A stretch of 64,000 nt of DNA from Saprospiraceae bacterium (GTDB lineage Bacteria; Bacteroidota; Bacteroidia; Chitinophagales; Saprospiraceae). The notes under the pieces are model-generated. The model worked only from the letters and a program-made list of their open reading frames with translations, was not told the DNA's origin and made no database searches. Positions within the stretch are counted from its first letter, which is position 1. Every line of letters begins with the position of its first letter. The position numbers and the translations under genes are program-made. The DNA lies in contig JANQLV010000060.1 in NCBI GenBank assembly GCA_028280415.1, positions 1 to 64,000 of the forward strand. The letters run 5' to 3'. This document shows positions 17,014 to 25,785 of this stretch, in pieces.

Positions 17014-18801
17014 ATGAAATATACTTTACTTCCATTTTTATTAAGCACTGTCTTTTTGTTGATGCAGGTTAATTTTGTCACTGCCCAGGATGGTTCTGCC
17101 AAAGCGACTGAAAAGGAAAAAGAAGGAAAAACCATCCGTTTCAATGGCTTAGGCCGAACAATTCTATCACAAACCGGCATTGACGGCAATATTCTGAAAT
17201 CGGACTCTTCTACTGTAGAGAGTTTTACCGATGGCGAATTTTTACTGGACCTGGCTTTAAATGCTACGCCTAATAAAACCTCCGAAGTACAAGCTATTCT
17301 CCGCTTGCGCAATGAGTTTGGTGGTTTCTTTGGCTCCGGGATGTCAGTTGAGGTACGGGAGCTATGGGCCAGGGGTATTATCGCTGATGTGTTAAAATAT
17401 CGCGTGGGAGATATGGATGTTGCTATGACTCCCTACACTTTATTCAATCCCGATGAAGAAGGTTCGGTCAATGAAGCCGCAATCTTTGCTCCGCAAAAGG
17501 AAGTTATCTATTACGAGCAATTTTATACCGACAACAATCGTCGCCGTTTGCAAGGCGCCAAACTTGACTTTGGTTTGGACTTTACCCAAGGGTTGGAGGA
17601 TGCAGATTTTAGCGGCTTTATTGCCCGGGTGCGAGGCACTGATTTCTTCACTACGCCTTCCAGATTTATTACCGGAGGGCAAGCTAAATTTTCTACGGCT
17701 ACATTCAATGACTCCCTGGGGCTCAAGGCTGATTTTGGTTTAAACCTAAGTCATACCTTTGACGATTTACAATCAGGCGAAGCCACTGCCGGCATTCGCA
17801 ACACGGTAACTACCGTTGATTTTGATGTCACAATTCTAGAAAAAAAGAATATCGCACTTCACTTGCTAGGCGAAGCAGGACTATCCAATCTGGAATTCAA
17901 AGATGATTCTGTTTCCGTATTCAAAGAAGATGATACTTTTCTGGAGATAGGAGCTAAAGTTCATTTCAAACCTCAAAAGTTGAGTATCTCTGCCTCTTTT
18001 GTCGACGTAGGCCCTGACTTTTTTAGTATTGGCGCTCAAAGTAAAAGAGTCGATTATAATGCTAATAAATCTTTTTATCATCGCCTGGGGGTGGATCAGG
18101 CTGTCAGGATGCCAACCCTTTTCGATCTTTCCAGAGATCGCGCACTTTACACCTTTCAATTATCGGATCGCCTTATGGCTTATGATCCGCGGTATAGCAA
18201 TACGAATCCTTATGGGCAGGCAACACCCAACCGAAGAGGTCTTCGGTTAGGGCTGGAATACGGTGATGAAAATGATAAAATAGAAGCACGACTAGGAGCC
18301 GCTTTAATGGACGAGATTCGTGGCCAAGGTACCTTTGAACTAAAGAGTTTTACCTTAATCCAGGCAGCAGCAAATTTGAATATCCATCAGTTTGCGGGCT
18401 GGAAGAACAAATTGCGTCTTACCCTGGGATACCAATACGAACAAACCTCGAGAGGTGGTGTGGAAATCGAACAAGTAGAATTAACTTCCAATTTGATTGA
18501 TTTAGGTTTGGAAGCAGAATTGTTCCCAAAATTTGATTTACTCTTTGGTGCAAAATTATTGACTTCCGAAGGAACCGATTATGTACCCTTTATTCGGGAG
18601 TTTAATGATGTAGAAGATTTCCCGGGTTTGTTCGTAGCAGATGATACTGAAAGTCTTCTCGCAGCAGGCATAAAATATGAGTTCAAAGAAGGTATTTATC
18701 TGACTTTACAGTATCAGTCTTTTAATTCTGAATTAGGTGTAGACCGAACGGACGATTTTGATTTCAATCAAGTCTTTGTCCTGTACAACATGAATTTTTA
18801 A
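17014..18801 (+). CDS. Second outer-membrane beta-barrel protein of the locus, family not recognised
   Basis: 595 residues with a signal peptide ending VNFVTAQ, a short Lys/Glu-rich linker, then continuous amphipathic strands from about residue 40 to the C-terminal VFVLYNMNF. The C-terminal Phe and strand pattern fit an outer-membrane barrel of perhaps 18-24 strands. A motif such as KYRVGDMDVAMTPYTLFNP (about 129-147) is not one I can assign. It lies 44 bp after the first barrel gene and 31 bp before a lipoprotein gene, so the two barrels and two lipoproteins should be made together. A role in transporting beta-glucan fragments across the outer membrane is an inference from context. Confidence 0.78.
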   Translation: MKYTLLPFLLSTVFLLMQVNFVTAQDGSAKATEKEKEGKTIRFNGLGRTILSQTGIDGNILKSDSSTVESFTDGEFLLDLALNATPNKTSEVQAILRLRNEFGGFFGSGMSVEVRELWARGIIADVLKYRVGDMDVAMTPYTLFNPDEEGSVNEAAIFAPQKEVIYYEQFYTDNNRRRLQGAKLDFGLDFTQGLEDADFSGFIARVRGTDFFTTPSRFITGGQAKFSTATFNDSLGLKADFGLNLSHTFDDLQSGEATAGIRNTVTTVDFDVTILEKKNIALHLLGEAGLSNLEFKDDSVSVFKEDDTFLEIGAKVHFKPQKLSISASFVDVGPDFFSIGAQSKRVDYNANKSFYHRLGVDQAVRMPTLFDLSRDRALYTFQLSDRLMAYDPRYSNTNPYGQATPNRRGLRLGLEYGDENDKIEARLGAALMDEIRGQGTFELKSFTLIQAAANLNIHQFAGWKNKLRLTLGYQYEQTSRGGVEIEQVELTSNLIDLGLEAELFPKFDLLFGAKLLTSEGTDYVPFIREFNDVEDFPGLFVADDTESLLAAGIKYEFKEGIYLTLQYQSFNSELGVDRTDDFDFNQVFVLYNMNF

Positions 18802-18832
18802 TATAAAAATTGTTTAAAATCAGTATAGCTTT

Positions 18833-19843
18833 ATGAATAATTTTAGATTTTATCAGCTTGTTTCTATCATGACTTTGACCTTACTGGTTTTTGCTTGTGA
18901 GCATGAAACAGATACTTTTGACGGACCATTTCTGGTAGATCGTTTTGGTGAATTTGCAGTATTAGAAACGCTGAGCGCCAGTCAGTCTACTGTCGATTTT
19001 GCAGCTGGCGAAAACATTGTCTTTAGCGCTGCTTTCAATAAGAATGTCAATTGGGTCCTTCAAATTACAGGTACAGAAAGTGGAGCTATAAAACGAATCG
19101 AAGGTTTTGATCGGGAGCTAAACGCAGACAATGCAACCTGGCTGGGAGGAACAACAGAATTGCCTTTTTTCAAAGCAGAAATTTGTACCGTAGAATTACT
19201 GGTCCCGGAAGAACCCGACTTTATCAATAGCCTGGACGTAGAAATAATTTCTACTAAAATATATGAGGGTAGCTTATTTACTGATTTTGAAACCGACGCA
19301 GGAGCAGATATCTTTTTTGGAAACTTCGAATTTGAGCTTAGTCCACAAAGCGGCAGGCAAAATGATATGCCGGCGGCTCAGGGAGAGTATTATTTTCTTT
19401 TTGAAGGAACAGATAATGTAGTCGCCAATTTTTTTGTCGGCCTTATCAACATTAATTCCACCATTACGGGGGAGACTTACGCCCAATTCCCAACTACCGT
19501 TCCCGAAGATTTGTATTTCAATTGCTTTATTTATGCAGATGGAGGACCTCATGGCATTGCTGTCATTCAGTTCGTTTATGATACCAATGATAATGGCGTT
19601 TTTGATGATGGCACAGATGAAATTTTTCAAGTACCTGGCGATTTTCCGCTTAATTGGGAAGGCTGGCAACATATCAATCACCCCATGAGCGAAGTTGGAA
19701 TTTCACAAGAACAATTAGAAAAAATTGTATCGATTCGGGTTCTGTTGATTTCCGATATGAATGCTCAACCTGATCCGCCACTACAAGTCGATTTTGGAAT
19801 TGACTTTTTGACTTTTACTGCAGGTGGGCCATTAGAGTTATAA
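18833..19843 (+). CDS. Surface lipoprotein of the beta-glucan locus, beta-sandwich
   Basis: 336 residues. The signal peptide ends in LLVFAC, giving lipid-anchored Cys22, followed by an acidic stretch (EHETDTFDG) of the type that favours surface exposure in Bacteroidota. Residues 35-135 look like an Ig-like domain, and residues about 145-335 resemble a galactose-binding-like sandwich with DFETDAGAD, an aromatic-rich centre and a closing VDFGIDFLTF strand. I recognise no catalytic motif. By position it may do the glycan capture that SusD/SusE-type lipoproteins do in other loci. It has no SusD-like TPR helices, so it is not a SusD homologue. Confidence 0.75.
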   Translation: MNNFRFYQLVSIMTLTLLVFACEHETDTFDGPFLVDRFGEFAVLETLSASQSTVDFAAGENIVFSAAFNKNVNWVLQITGTESGAIKRIEGFDRELNADNATWLGGTTELPFFKAEICTVELLVPEEPDFINSLDVEIISTKIYEGSLFTDFETDAGADIFFGNFEFELSPQSGRQNDMPAAQGEYYFLFEGTDNVVANFFVGLININSTITGETYAQFPTTVPEDLYFNCFIYADGGPHGIAVIQFVYDTNDNGVFDDGTDEIFQVPGDFPLNWEGWQHINHPMSEVGISQEQLEKIVSIRVLLISDMNAQPDPPLQVDFGIDFLTFTAGGPLEL

Positions 19844-19882
19844 TTCATATTATAAAAGCCTTATCGTTTTAAAAAATAACTT

Positions 19883-21106
19883 ATGCTTTTTAATAAAGTC
19901 TCTTTATATAAAATTTCAATACTGGCCATTAGTGCTTGTTTTTTACTCCCTGCCTGCGTGCAAATGAAAACGGCAAGCTTATATGATGGTATTGAGCAGG
20001 AAATAAAAAGTCCCAAACCTACAGATATTTCTTTAATTGTCGAGCCTATTATTTACAATGAGGATGCTTCGGATGTCTGGGGTTTAGAAAAAGATGTTTG
20101 CCAGGATGCCAGTATTTCTACCACAATAGCTTATAGTGGCAAAGAATCCATAAAATTAAGTTGGAACCGAAATGCAAAGGGCTGCAAATTTGCGGGTATT
20201 GGCATTGGCTGGGATAGTTATGCGGGCAAAGATTTATCAGAGATCATAGATTATGTTGCCATTCAAATGTACGTGCGGAGCCAGGAAGGAAAAAGCTTTG
20301 GTCTGCCCTTCGTTTTAACCCTGGAGGATTACAGCGGAGGGATGGGTTTTTCGTATACGGGTAACAAATATTTTGAACGAACAACTATTGATGAGGAATG
20401 GCAAAAAGTAGTAGTTCCATTAAGTTCTTTTGAAATGGAAAAAGAGAATTTGAACCCCAGTAATATTAAACAATTGCAGATCGAATTGCAGCAAAGCGGT
20501 AGTGTTTATATCGACGATATTCGCTTAGTTTTTTATGAACCAGAACCTCAAGAACCCTGGCTGGAGGAAGAAGTATTACCTAATCCACTGGCTATGCCGA
20601 TTCAGCTTTTGGATGATGCTTTTATCAACAATAATGCCTGGGGGCTTATCACTGATGACTGTCAGATAATCAAGCTAAGTGACCGGGAACAGTCCGAAGG
20701 ACAGAAGTCGCTATACGTCAAATGGAACAATCAAGACCAATCCTGTAAACTGACTGCTTTTGGCCTAAGTTGGAATAAATGGCATCCGGTCAATGTGACT
20801 TCGATTCGTCAAAAGGCAGCCTTTCAATTTGACATTAAATCTGTTTCAGGAAAGACAAGTCAACTTCCAATAAAAATTGGTTTTGAAGATTACGACCGAG
20901 CCCAAGCTTTTGTCGATTTGCAAAGCCAATTTGTTACAGGCGGACAATATACCAGCAAATGGAAAAAAGTAACGGTCCCCCTTGCTGCAATTCCAGATGG
21001 AATTGATTTTACCCGTATCAAACATCTGCATTTTAAATTAGAAGAAGCAGGAGAAGTGTACATCGATAATATCCGTCTGGTACAATTAGGGGAAAGAGAA
21101 AGATAA
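19883..21106 (+). CDS. Surface lipoprotein with tandemly duplicated CBM-like module
   Basis: 407 residues. Lipobox LLPAC gives anchored Cys25. Two modules (about 57-220 and 236-405) are clear copies of each other. Each has WGL-x-x-D-x-CQ near its start, a W-N core followed by CK, G-x-x-W-(D/N), (L/F)EDY in the middle, and a closing VYID(D/N)IRLV strand. The layout and the terminal Y-I-D-D-I strand resemble CBM11-like or other galactose-binding-like domains. Two binding sites on one lipoprotein would raise avidity for a polymer. It is the last gene of the operon and converges on the DUF58 gene 37 bp further on. Ligand is unknown; beta-glucan is inferred. Confidence 0.8.
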   Translation: MLFNKVSLYKISILAISACFLLPACVQMKTASLYDGIEQEIKSPKPTDISLIVEPIIYNEDASDVWGLEKDVCQDASISTTIAYSGKESIKLSWNRNAKGCKFAGIGIGWDSYAGKDLSEIIDYVAIQMYVRSQEGKSFGLPFVLTLEDYSGGMGFSYTGNKYFERTTIDEEWQKVVVPLSSFEMEKENLNPSNIKQLQIELQQSGSVYIDDIRLVFYEPEPQEPWLEEEVLPNPLAMPIQLLDDAFINNNAWGLITDDCQIIKLSDREQSEGQKSLYVKWNNQDQSCKLTAFGLSWNKWHPVNVTSIRQKAAFQFDIKSVSGKTSQLPIKIGFEDYDRAQAFVDLQSQFVTGGQYTSKWKKVTVPLAAIPDGIDFTRIKHLHFKLEEAGEVYIDNIRLVQLGERER

Positions 21107-21143
21107 ATATACGATGTAAGCGATTAACCGAAACGTTTCGAGT

Positions 21144-22478
21144 CTAAATCAAACCCCGGGACTTTAGTTCCAGGTATTTATTAATCGTATTAACAGATAA
21201 TTCTTCGGGTTTGGTCAGTATGGCTTGGATACCGTATTTCTGAAGTTTCTGCACCATCTGTACTTTTTCGGATACGTATTTTTGTGCAATGGTTTGCAGA
21301 TAAATTCCTTCTGTACTGTTTACTTCCTGTTGAGAAAAAGCTTCGATTTCTGTATTTTCAAAAAAGATAACCACCAGCAGGTGTAGATTATTAATTCTGC
21401 GCAGAATCGGCAGCACTCTTTCCATGGCATAAGTGCTTTCAAAATTCGTATACAGCATAATCAGACTACGCCCCTTAATCAACTTACGGGCCGCATGATA
21501 AAGCAACTCGTAATTGGCCTCCATCGGACGTTCTTTTTCATTATACAAAGCGGCCAGTAAAGTGTTCAATTGATTGGGCCTGCGATCCGCTTTTATTGTC
21601 GCTCCTATCTTATCCGAAAAGGTCAACAAGCCCGCACGATCATGCTTCTGCAGAGCGATATTCGATATGACCAGGCTTGTATTGATTGCATAATCCATCA
21701 GGCTCAAACCATTAAAGGGCATCTTCATTGAGCGGCTCTTATCAATTATATTATAAACCTGTTGTGCCCGCTCGTCCTGAAATTGGTTAACCATCAGTTG
21801 AGCTCTTCGACTACTGGCTTTCCAGTTGATGGATCGATAATCATCTCCCCGAACGTAGTTCTTGATTTGCTCAAACTCATAGCTATGCCCCAGTCGCCTG
21901 ATCCGTTTGATTCCCTGAGTTGTTGAGATTCGATCAAAAGCTTTTAATTCAAACTGTTTCATTTGAAGGATAGAGGGATAAACGGGAATATCGACCGGTT
22001 CGCCTTTTCTCATCCGCCTTTCCACCAAACCGATAAAGGTTTCGACAAAAAGGTTGACCTTACCGAATACATAGGCTCCTCTCTCCAGTGGGCGAAGCTC
22101 GTAATTAATTACTTTTTCTTCCTCCGGCTTTAATTGGATCACTACTTCAAAATCGCGTTTTTGAAATTGAAAAGGCAATTCATCAATAAGCCTTATTCGA
22201 AGGTTTTGAATCGATTGGTTTTGTACCTCAATTTTCACCTGATTGATATCTCCCAGAGAAAAAACCTTGGAGGTTTTCCGTTCGCAATGAATTTGCAGAT
22301 TTTTGTTGAAGAGAATGATCCAATCGATAAAGATCAGCGCAATGGCCAATACAAAAAGCGTCTGCGCAACGGGAAATAAAATATCAATCGCGAAGCTCAA
22401 CACGAAAAAACCCGCCAATGATCCAAAGAGGATAAAAAAGCGGTCGGTCAGATAAGTATTTCCTAAGCTCTTGAGCAT
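21144..22478 (-). CDS. DUF58 domain protein (BatA/vWA-like)
   Basis: 444 residues: two N-terminal TM helices (about 14-48), a beta-rich middle, and a DUF58/von Willebrand A-like domain with GDDYRSINWKASSRR (about 210-224) and the MIDAS-like DKSRSM. DUF58 proteins regularly stand next to a MoxR AAA+ ATPase, and the ATPase is thought to act on the metal-binding vWA partner. Here the MoxR gene lies 22 bp upstream on the same strand. The biological role of these clusters in Bacteroidota is unsettled; envelope stress and protein maturation have been proposed. Confidence 0.92.
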   Translation of the reverse strand: MLKSLGNTYLTDRFFILFGSLAGFFVLSFAIDILFPVAQTLFVLAIALIFIDWIILFNKNLQIHCERKTSKVFSLGDINQVKIEVQNQSIQNLRIRLIDELPFQFQKRDFEVVIQLKPEEEKVINYELRPLERGAYVFGKVNLFVETFIGLVERRMRKGEPVDIPVYPSILQMKQFELKAFDRISTTQGIKRIRRLGHSYEFEQIKNYVRGDDYRSINWKASSRRAQLMVNQFQDERAQQVYNIIDKSRSMKMPFNGLSLMDYAINTSLVISNIALQKHDRAGLLTFSDKIGATIKADRRPNQLNTLLAALYNEKERPMEANYELLYHAARKLIKGRSLIMLYTNFESTYAMERVLPILRRINNLHLLVVIFFENTEIEAFSQQEVNSTEGIYLQTIAQKYVSEKVQMVQKLQKYGIQAILTKPEELSVNTINKYLELKSRGLI

Positions 22479-22500
22479 GTGATTCTATACAATTAAAAAG

Positions 22501-23643
22501 TTAGCGTGGAACTTCGATTTTTTTCACAATATCATTAATCACATCTTTAGCATCATAGCCTTCCATCTCGCGTTCCGGTGTGAGAATAATACGGTGATTG
22601 AGTACTGGATAAGCAACGTATTGAATATCATCCGGTGTGACGAAATCTCTACCATTCATTGCTGCGATGGCTTTAGCCGTTTTCATAATCGCCAAAGAAG
22701 CTCTGGGGGAAGCTCCCAGGAACAGGTCGCCATTATTCCGGGTATTGTGAATAATGGCAGCAATGTAGTCGAGAAGCTCATCCTTGATAAATATCTTTTC
22801 GATAAGCGTTTGACATTCGAGCAGTTCCTTGGTGGTAAACACCGCATTGACCTCTTCTTGTTTTTTTATTTTAAAATCATTTCTGAAATTGCGCAGAATA
22901 ACTTTCTCCTCTTCCAAGTTCGGATAGTGCATGTTGATCTTGAATAAAAAGCGATCCAGCTGTGCTTCCGGAAGTTTATAAGTTCCTTCCTGCTCAATGG
23001 GATTCTGTGTAGCAATTACGAAAAAGGGGAAATCCATCGGATAAGTAACACCATCCATTGTTACCTGAAATTCTTCCATCACTTCGAAGAGTGCTGACTG
23101 TGTTTTTGCAGGAGCCCGGTTGATCTCATCAATCAAAATAATATTAGAAAAAACCGGCCCTCTATTGAAAGAAAATTCGGAAGTTTTAAGATTATACACT
23201 GTAGTACCGACAACATCCGTAGGCATCAAATCCGGTGTAAACTGAATTCTGGAAAATCCAGTATCCAGCGTTTTGGCAATAAGCTTAGCCAATAAAGTCT
23301 TGGCAATTCCCGGAACCCCTTCCACCAGGACATGCCCTCCGGTAAGTAAAGCTGCCAAAAGCAAATCCATCATTTCTTCCTGCCCTACTACTACTTTCAT
23401 CAGTTCGTCTTTGATGCGATCCACTACATCCTGTACTTTTCCAAGGTTCAGGCGCTCCCCCTGCAATGGTGAATAGCCTGGTTGAGCATAGGGATTAGGA
23501 GGAATAACCGGCGGGGACGGAGGATTTACAGATTCTGTGACAAATGGCTGCTCAACCGGAATTTCTTCAATCGGCTGTTCATTCTCACCTTTATCCTGAT
23601 CCTCGATAGATTCCTGATTTTCATTAATTTCGTCGATATTCAT
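22501..23643 (-). CDS. MoxR-family AAA+ ATPase
   Basis: 380 residues. Walker A is GVPGIAKT (109-116) and Walker B is IILIDEIN (168-175). The sensor-1 region is VIATQNPIEQEGTYKLPEAQ, and LDRF follows. The first 65 residues are an acidic, then proline-rich extension (PPSPPVIPPNPYAQPG) that is longer than usual for MoxR and likely disordered. The enzyme is a cytoplasmic chaperone-like ATPase expected to work with the DUF58 protein encoded next to it. The 56-bp gap to the DUF4350 gene keeps it in the five-gene leftward cluster. Confidence 0.95.
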   Translation of the reverse strand: MNIDEINENQESIEDQDKGENEQPIEEIPVEQPFVTESVNPPSPPVIPPNPYAQPGYSPLQGERLNLGKVQDVVDRIKDELMKVVVGQEEMMDLLLAALLTGGHVLVEGVPGIAKTLLAKLIAKTLDTGFSRIQFTPDLMPTDVVGTTVYNLKTSEFSFNRGPVFSNIILIDEINRAPAKTQSALFEVMEEFQVTMDGVTYPMDFPFFVIATQNPIEQEGTYKLPEAQLDRFLFKINMHYPNLEEEKVILRNFRNDFKIKKQEEVNAVFTTKELLECQTLIEKIFIKDELLDYIAAIIHNTRNNGDLFLGASPRASLAIMKTAKAIAAMNGRDFVTPDDIQYVAYPVLNHRIILTPEREMEGYDAKDVINDIVKKIEVPR

Positions 23644-23699
23644 AAATTGAAATTTTCCGTGATTTTATATTCAGATAGCCAAACGAGGGCACTGGGTGC

Positions 23700-24989
23700 T
23701 TATTTTCTGTTATTATAAAATTTTTCCAAAGCTTGATGAAAGTCGATCAGGCTCTGGTCTGAAACAAAAGAACTCCCTTTAATATTTTCGTAGAATTGTA
23801 TGATCTTATTGATCACTGATTCCGGTACTTCTGACTTTAAGCTCAATCGCTTTACAAATTTTTCATTGATTTCATCTTTCACACTGATATTATATCGATC
23901 TCGTACATGGGCAAGAAACAATTTCATTTTTTGAATGGAAAGTTTCTTATGATCATTTTGTAAAAAATAAAGACTGCCAATAGTAGAAATAAACTCCAGA
24001 GAAGTGTTTTTATTTCCTTCATAAACCGGAATAATGCGCTGGTTGCGTTTCGCTCTAAAAAACAAATAAAGGAATGCGGTTGCCAACAAAATATACCAGG
24101 CCCAGCTCAGTGAAGATTGATCCAGGATATAGGTCAGAGGACCTTCACTGGATAACTCCCGCTCTGGACTGTAGTTTTGCATTTGATTCCTGCGTCTGGA
24201 TACTGCCTCTTTTACACGGCTGTAAGTATCCCAATATATGGGCCCTTCCTGTAAATGGGAAAAGACCTTATTGGCATAAGTCAAACCAACTTCATCCAGC
24301 AATTGTATATTCGAAAATGCAATGGGATTAGTATGGAAAAAGAAATATCCTTCTCCGTATTTGATTTTTGCAAAATTGACCAGATCGTTTTTAAGCGTTC
24401 CCAATCGAATGAAGCTATAATCCTCTTCACAGAAATAAATGCTATCAATATAATGCCACTGATACGACTGGGTTTTTCCTTTACGGATATATTTAAACTC
24501 TAAATCGGCAGATGCTTTGAGGCTATCGTGTAACATGTTCAGCTCGCCTATAGTATCTGAAGTATAACTGTAATCATCCCAGAAATAATCATTACATTCC
24601 TGATAATAAACATAAAACATAAGATCATACGGGACCGTTTTACTGGAAATAAAAGCTGTATTCCCTTTTTCGACAAAAGCCAATAAACGATCCACGTCTG
24701 AAGTATCCATATACAGGCCTTCTCCGATAAAGAAATAGTTTGCATTGGTTTCCCCTTCTTTCACCGGTAGTTCATCTTCAATGCTTTTATTGATGGTGTT
24801 TAGACTATAATCCGGAAAATAATCCTGAAGGAGGCTATAAGTAACATGTGTACCGTAAGGGGACTTGCTGGTTTCTTTATAACTTTCCTCCCAATTGAAA
24901 CGAGGGCCACTTCCTTTGATAAGCAGGAAGACCAATAAGAGTAGCACGAAGGCAACACCAAAAATAATAAGTGGTCGTTTATCTCTCAT
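23700..24989 (-). CDS. DUF4350 membrane protein
   Basis: 429 residues with an N-terminal TM helix (about 7-25), an extracytoplasmic part beginning NWEESYKETSKSPYGTHVTYS, which is the typical start of DUF4350, and a second TM helix (about 293-311) followed by a cytoplasmic tail of about 115 residues. The family has no known activity; it is found almost only beside MoxR, DUF58 and DUF4129 genes, as here. The gene sits 8 bp after the DUF4129 gene, so the two are translationally close. Confidence 0.85.
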   Translation of the reverse strand: MRDKRPLIIFGVAFVLLLLVFLLIKGSGPRFNWEESYKETSKSPYGTHVTYSLLQDYFPDYSLNTINKSIEDELPVKEGETNANYFFIGEGLYMDTSDVDRLLAFVEKGNTAFISSKTVPYDLMFYVYYQECNDYFWDDYSYTSDTIGELNMLHDSLKASADLEFKYIRKGKTQSYQWHYIDSIYFCEEDYSFIRLGTLKNDLVNFAKIKYGEGYFFFHTNPIAFSNIQLLDEVGLTYANKVFSHLQEGPIYWDTYSRVKEAVSRRRNQMQNYSPERELSSEGPLTYILDQSSLSWAWYILLATAFLYLFFRAKRNQRIIPVYEGNKNTSLEFISTIGSLYFLQNDHKKLSIQKMKLFLAHVRDRYNISVKDEINEKFVKRLSLKSEVPESVINKIIQFYENIKGSSFVSDQSLIDFHQALEKFYNNRK

Positions 24990-24997
24990 CTGATGAT

Positions 24998-25771
24998 TTA
25001 CTCGTTCGCTTGTATAGTGCCCGGTCGCTCCTGAGCGGCTTTGACCAGCGCTTCAAATTTTGGTTTTACGGCCAGATACTCTGTTTTTCCTATTTCGGTT
25101 TTTCCGTACCAGACTCTTTCAAAAATTCTGGTTACCTCCCGAAAGGCCTGAAACAGATTGGTCTTACGCATTTCTTTGATGTAATCTTTATTCGTTTTAT
25201 CCTTTTTCCATTTAATCGTTCGATTAAGCGAAAGTTCTTTGATAATCGCTAAATAATACAAACGAATAGCTAAGGTATAGTTGTTTTTTTCAACAGCTTC
25301 CCGGATAAAACGTTCCAGTTCGGTTTCATAAATATGATCCTCAATATTATCAATGGTAATCTTTGTATCTCCTCTGGTAAATTTCTTATTTGCCGGATTT
25401 CGAAAAGTTCCCGCTCCCATGAAATGAACGGCCAATAATACAATCGCGGCAATGACGATGATAATAAAAAGCGCTTTGAATACTCCAGCCCAAAAATCAG
25501 AAGAGCCGCCCGAGGGATAGGACCTCGGAGAAGAGCCAGCAGATGGAGGGGGAGTGGCTGTTATTTCTTCTATTTCCTCTTCCTCTTTTTTATCCTCTTT
25601 TTCATTATAATCCAGACCATCAATCGCCTGTGCCCAGGATTCTTTATCAATTTTGCGCTCAATGATTTCAGAATCCATATAGGTTTTCTGCGGGTTTTGT
25701 GCGAACCCATTCACGAAGCTGCTAAACAGCATCCACAGTAATAAATAATATTTTGGAGATGGTTTTTTCAT
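24998..25771 (-). CDS. DUF4129 membrane protein
   Basis: 257 residues: signal peptide to about 24, an acidic and then Pro/Ser-rich stretch (EEEIEEITATPPPSAGSSP), one TM helix (about 95-116), and a C-terminal cytoplasmic DUF4129 domain with LYYLAIIKEL, TNKDYIKEM and FERVWYGKTE. DUF4129 proteins are standard partners in MoxR/DUF58 clusters. It lies 14 bp after the SpoIIM-like gene and 8 bp before the DUF4350 gene. Function is unknown. Confidence 0.87.
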   Translation of the reverse strand: MKKPSPKYYLLLWMLFSSFVNGFAQNPQKTYMDSEIIERKIDKESWAQAIDGLDYNEKEDKKEEEEIEEITATPPPSAGSSPRSYPSGGSSDFWAGVFKALFIIIVIAAIVLLAVHFMGAGTFRNPANKKFTRGDTKITIDNIEDHIYETELERFIREAVEKNNYTLAIRLYYLAIIKELSLNRTIKWKKDKTNKDYIKEMRKTNLFQAFREVTRIFERVWYGKTEIGKTEYLAVKPKFEALVKAAQERPGTIQANE

Positions 25772-25785
25772 TAAAAATAAATCGC

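Noticed and set aside
21129-21140. Perfect 12-bp palindrome CGAAACGTTTCG resembling a LacI-family operator
   Set aside because: It lies between two convergent stop codons, with no promoter beside it, so an operator role is unlikely; it may be a weak terminator stem or chance.
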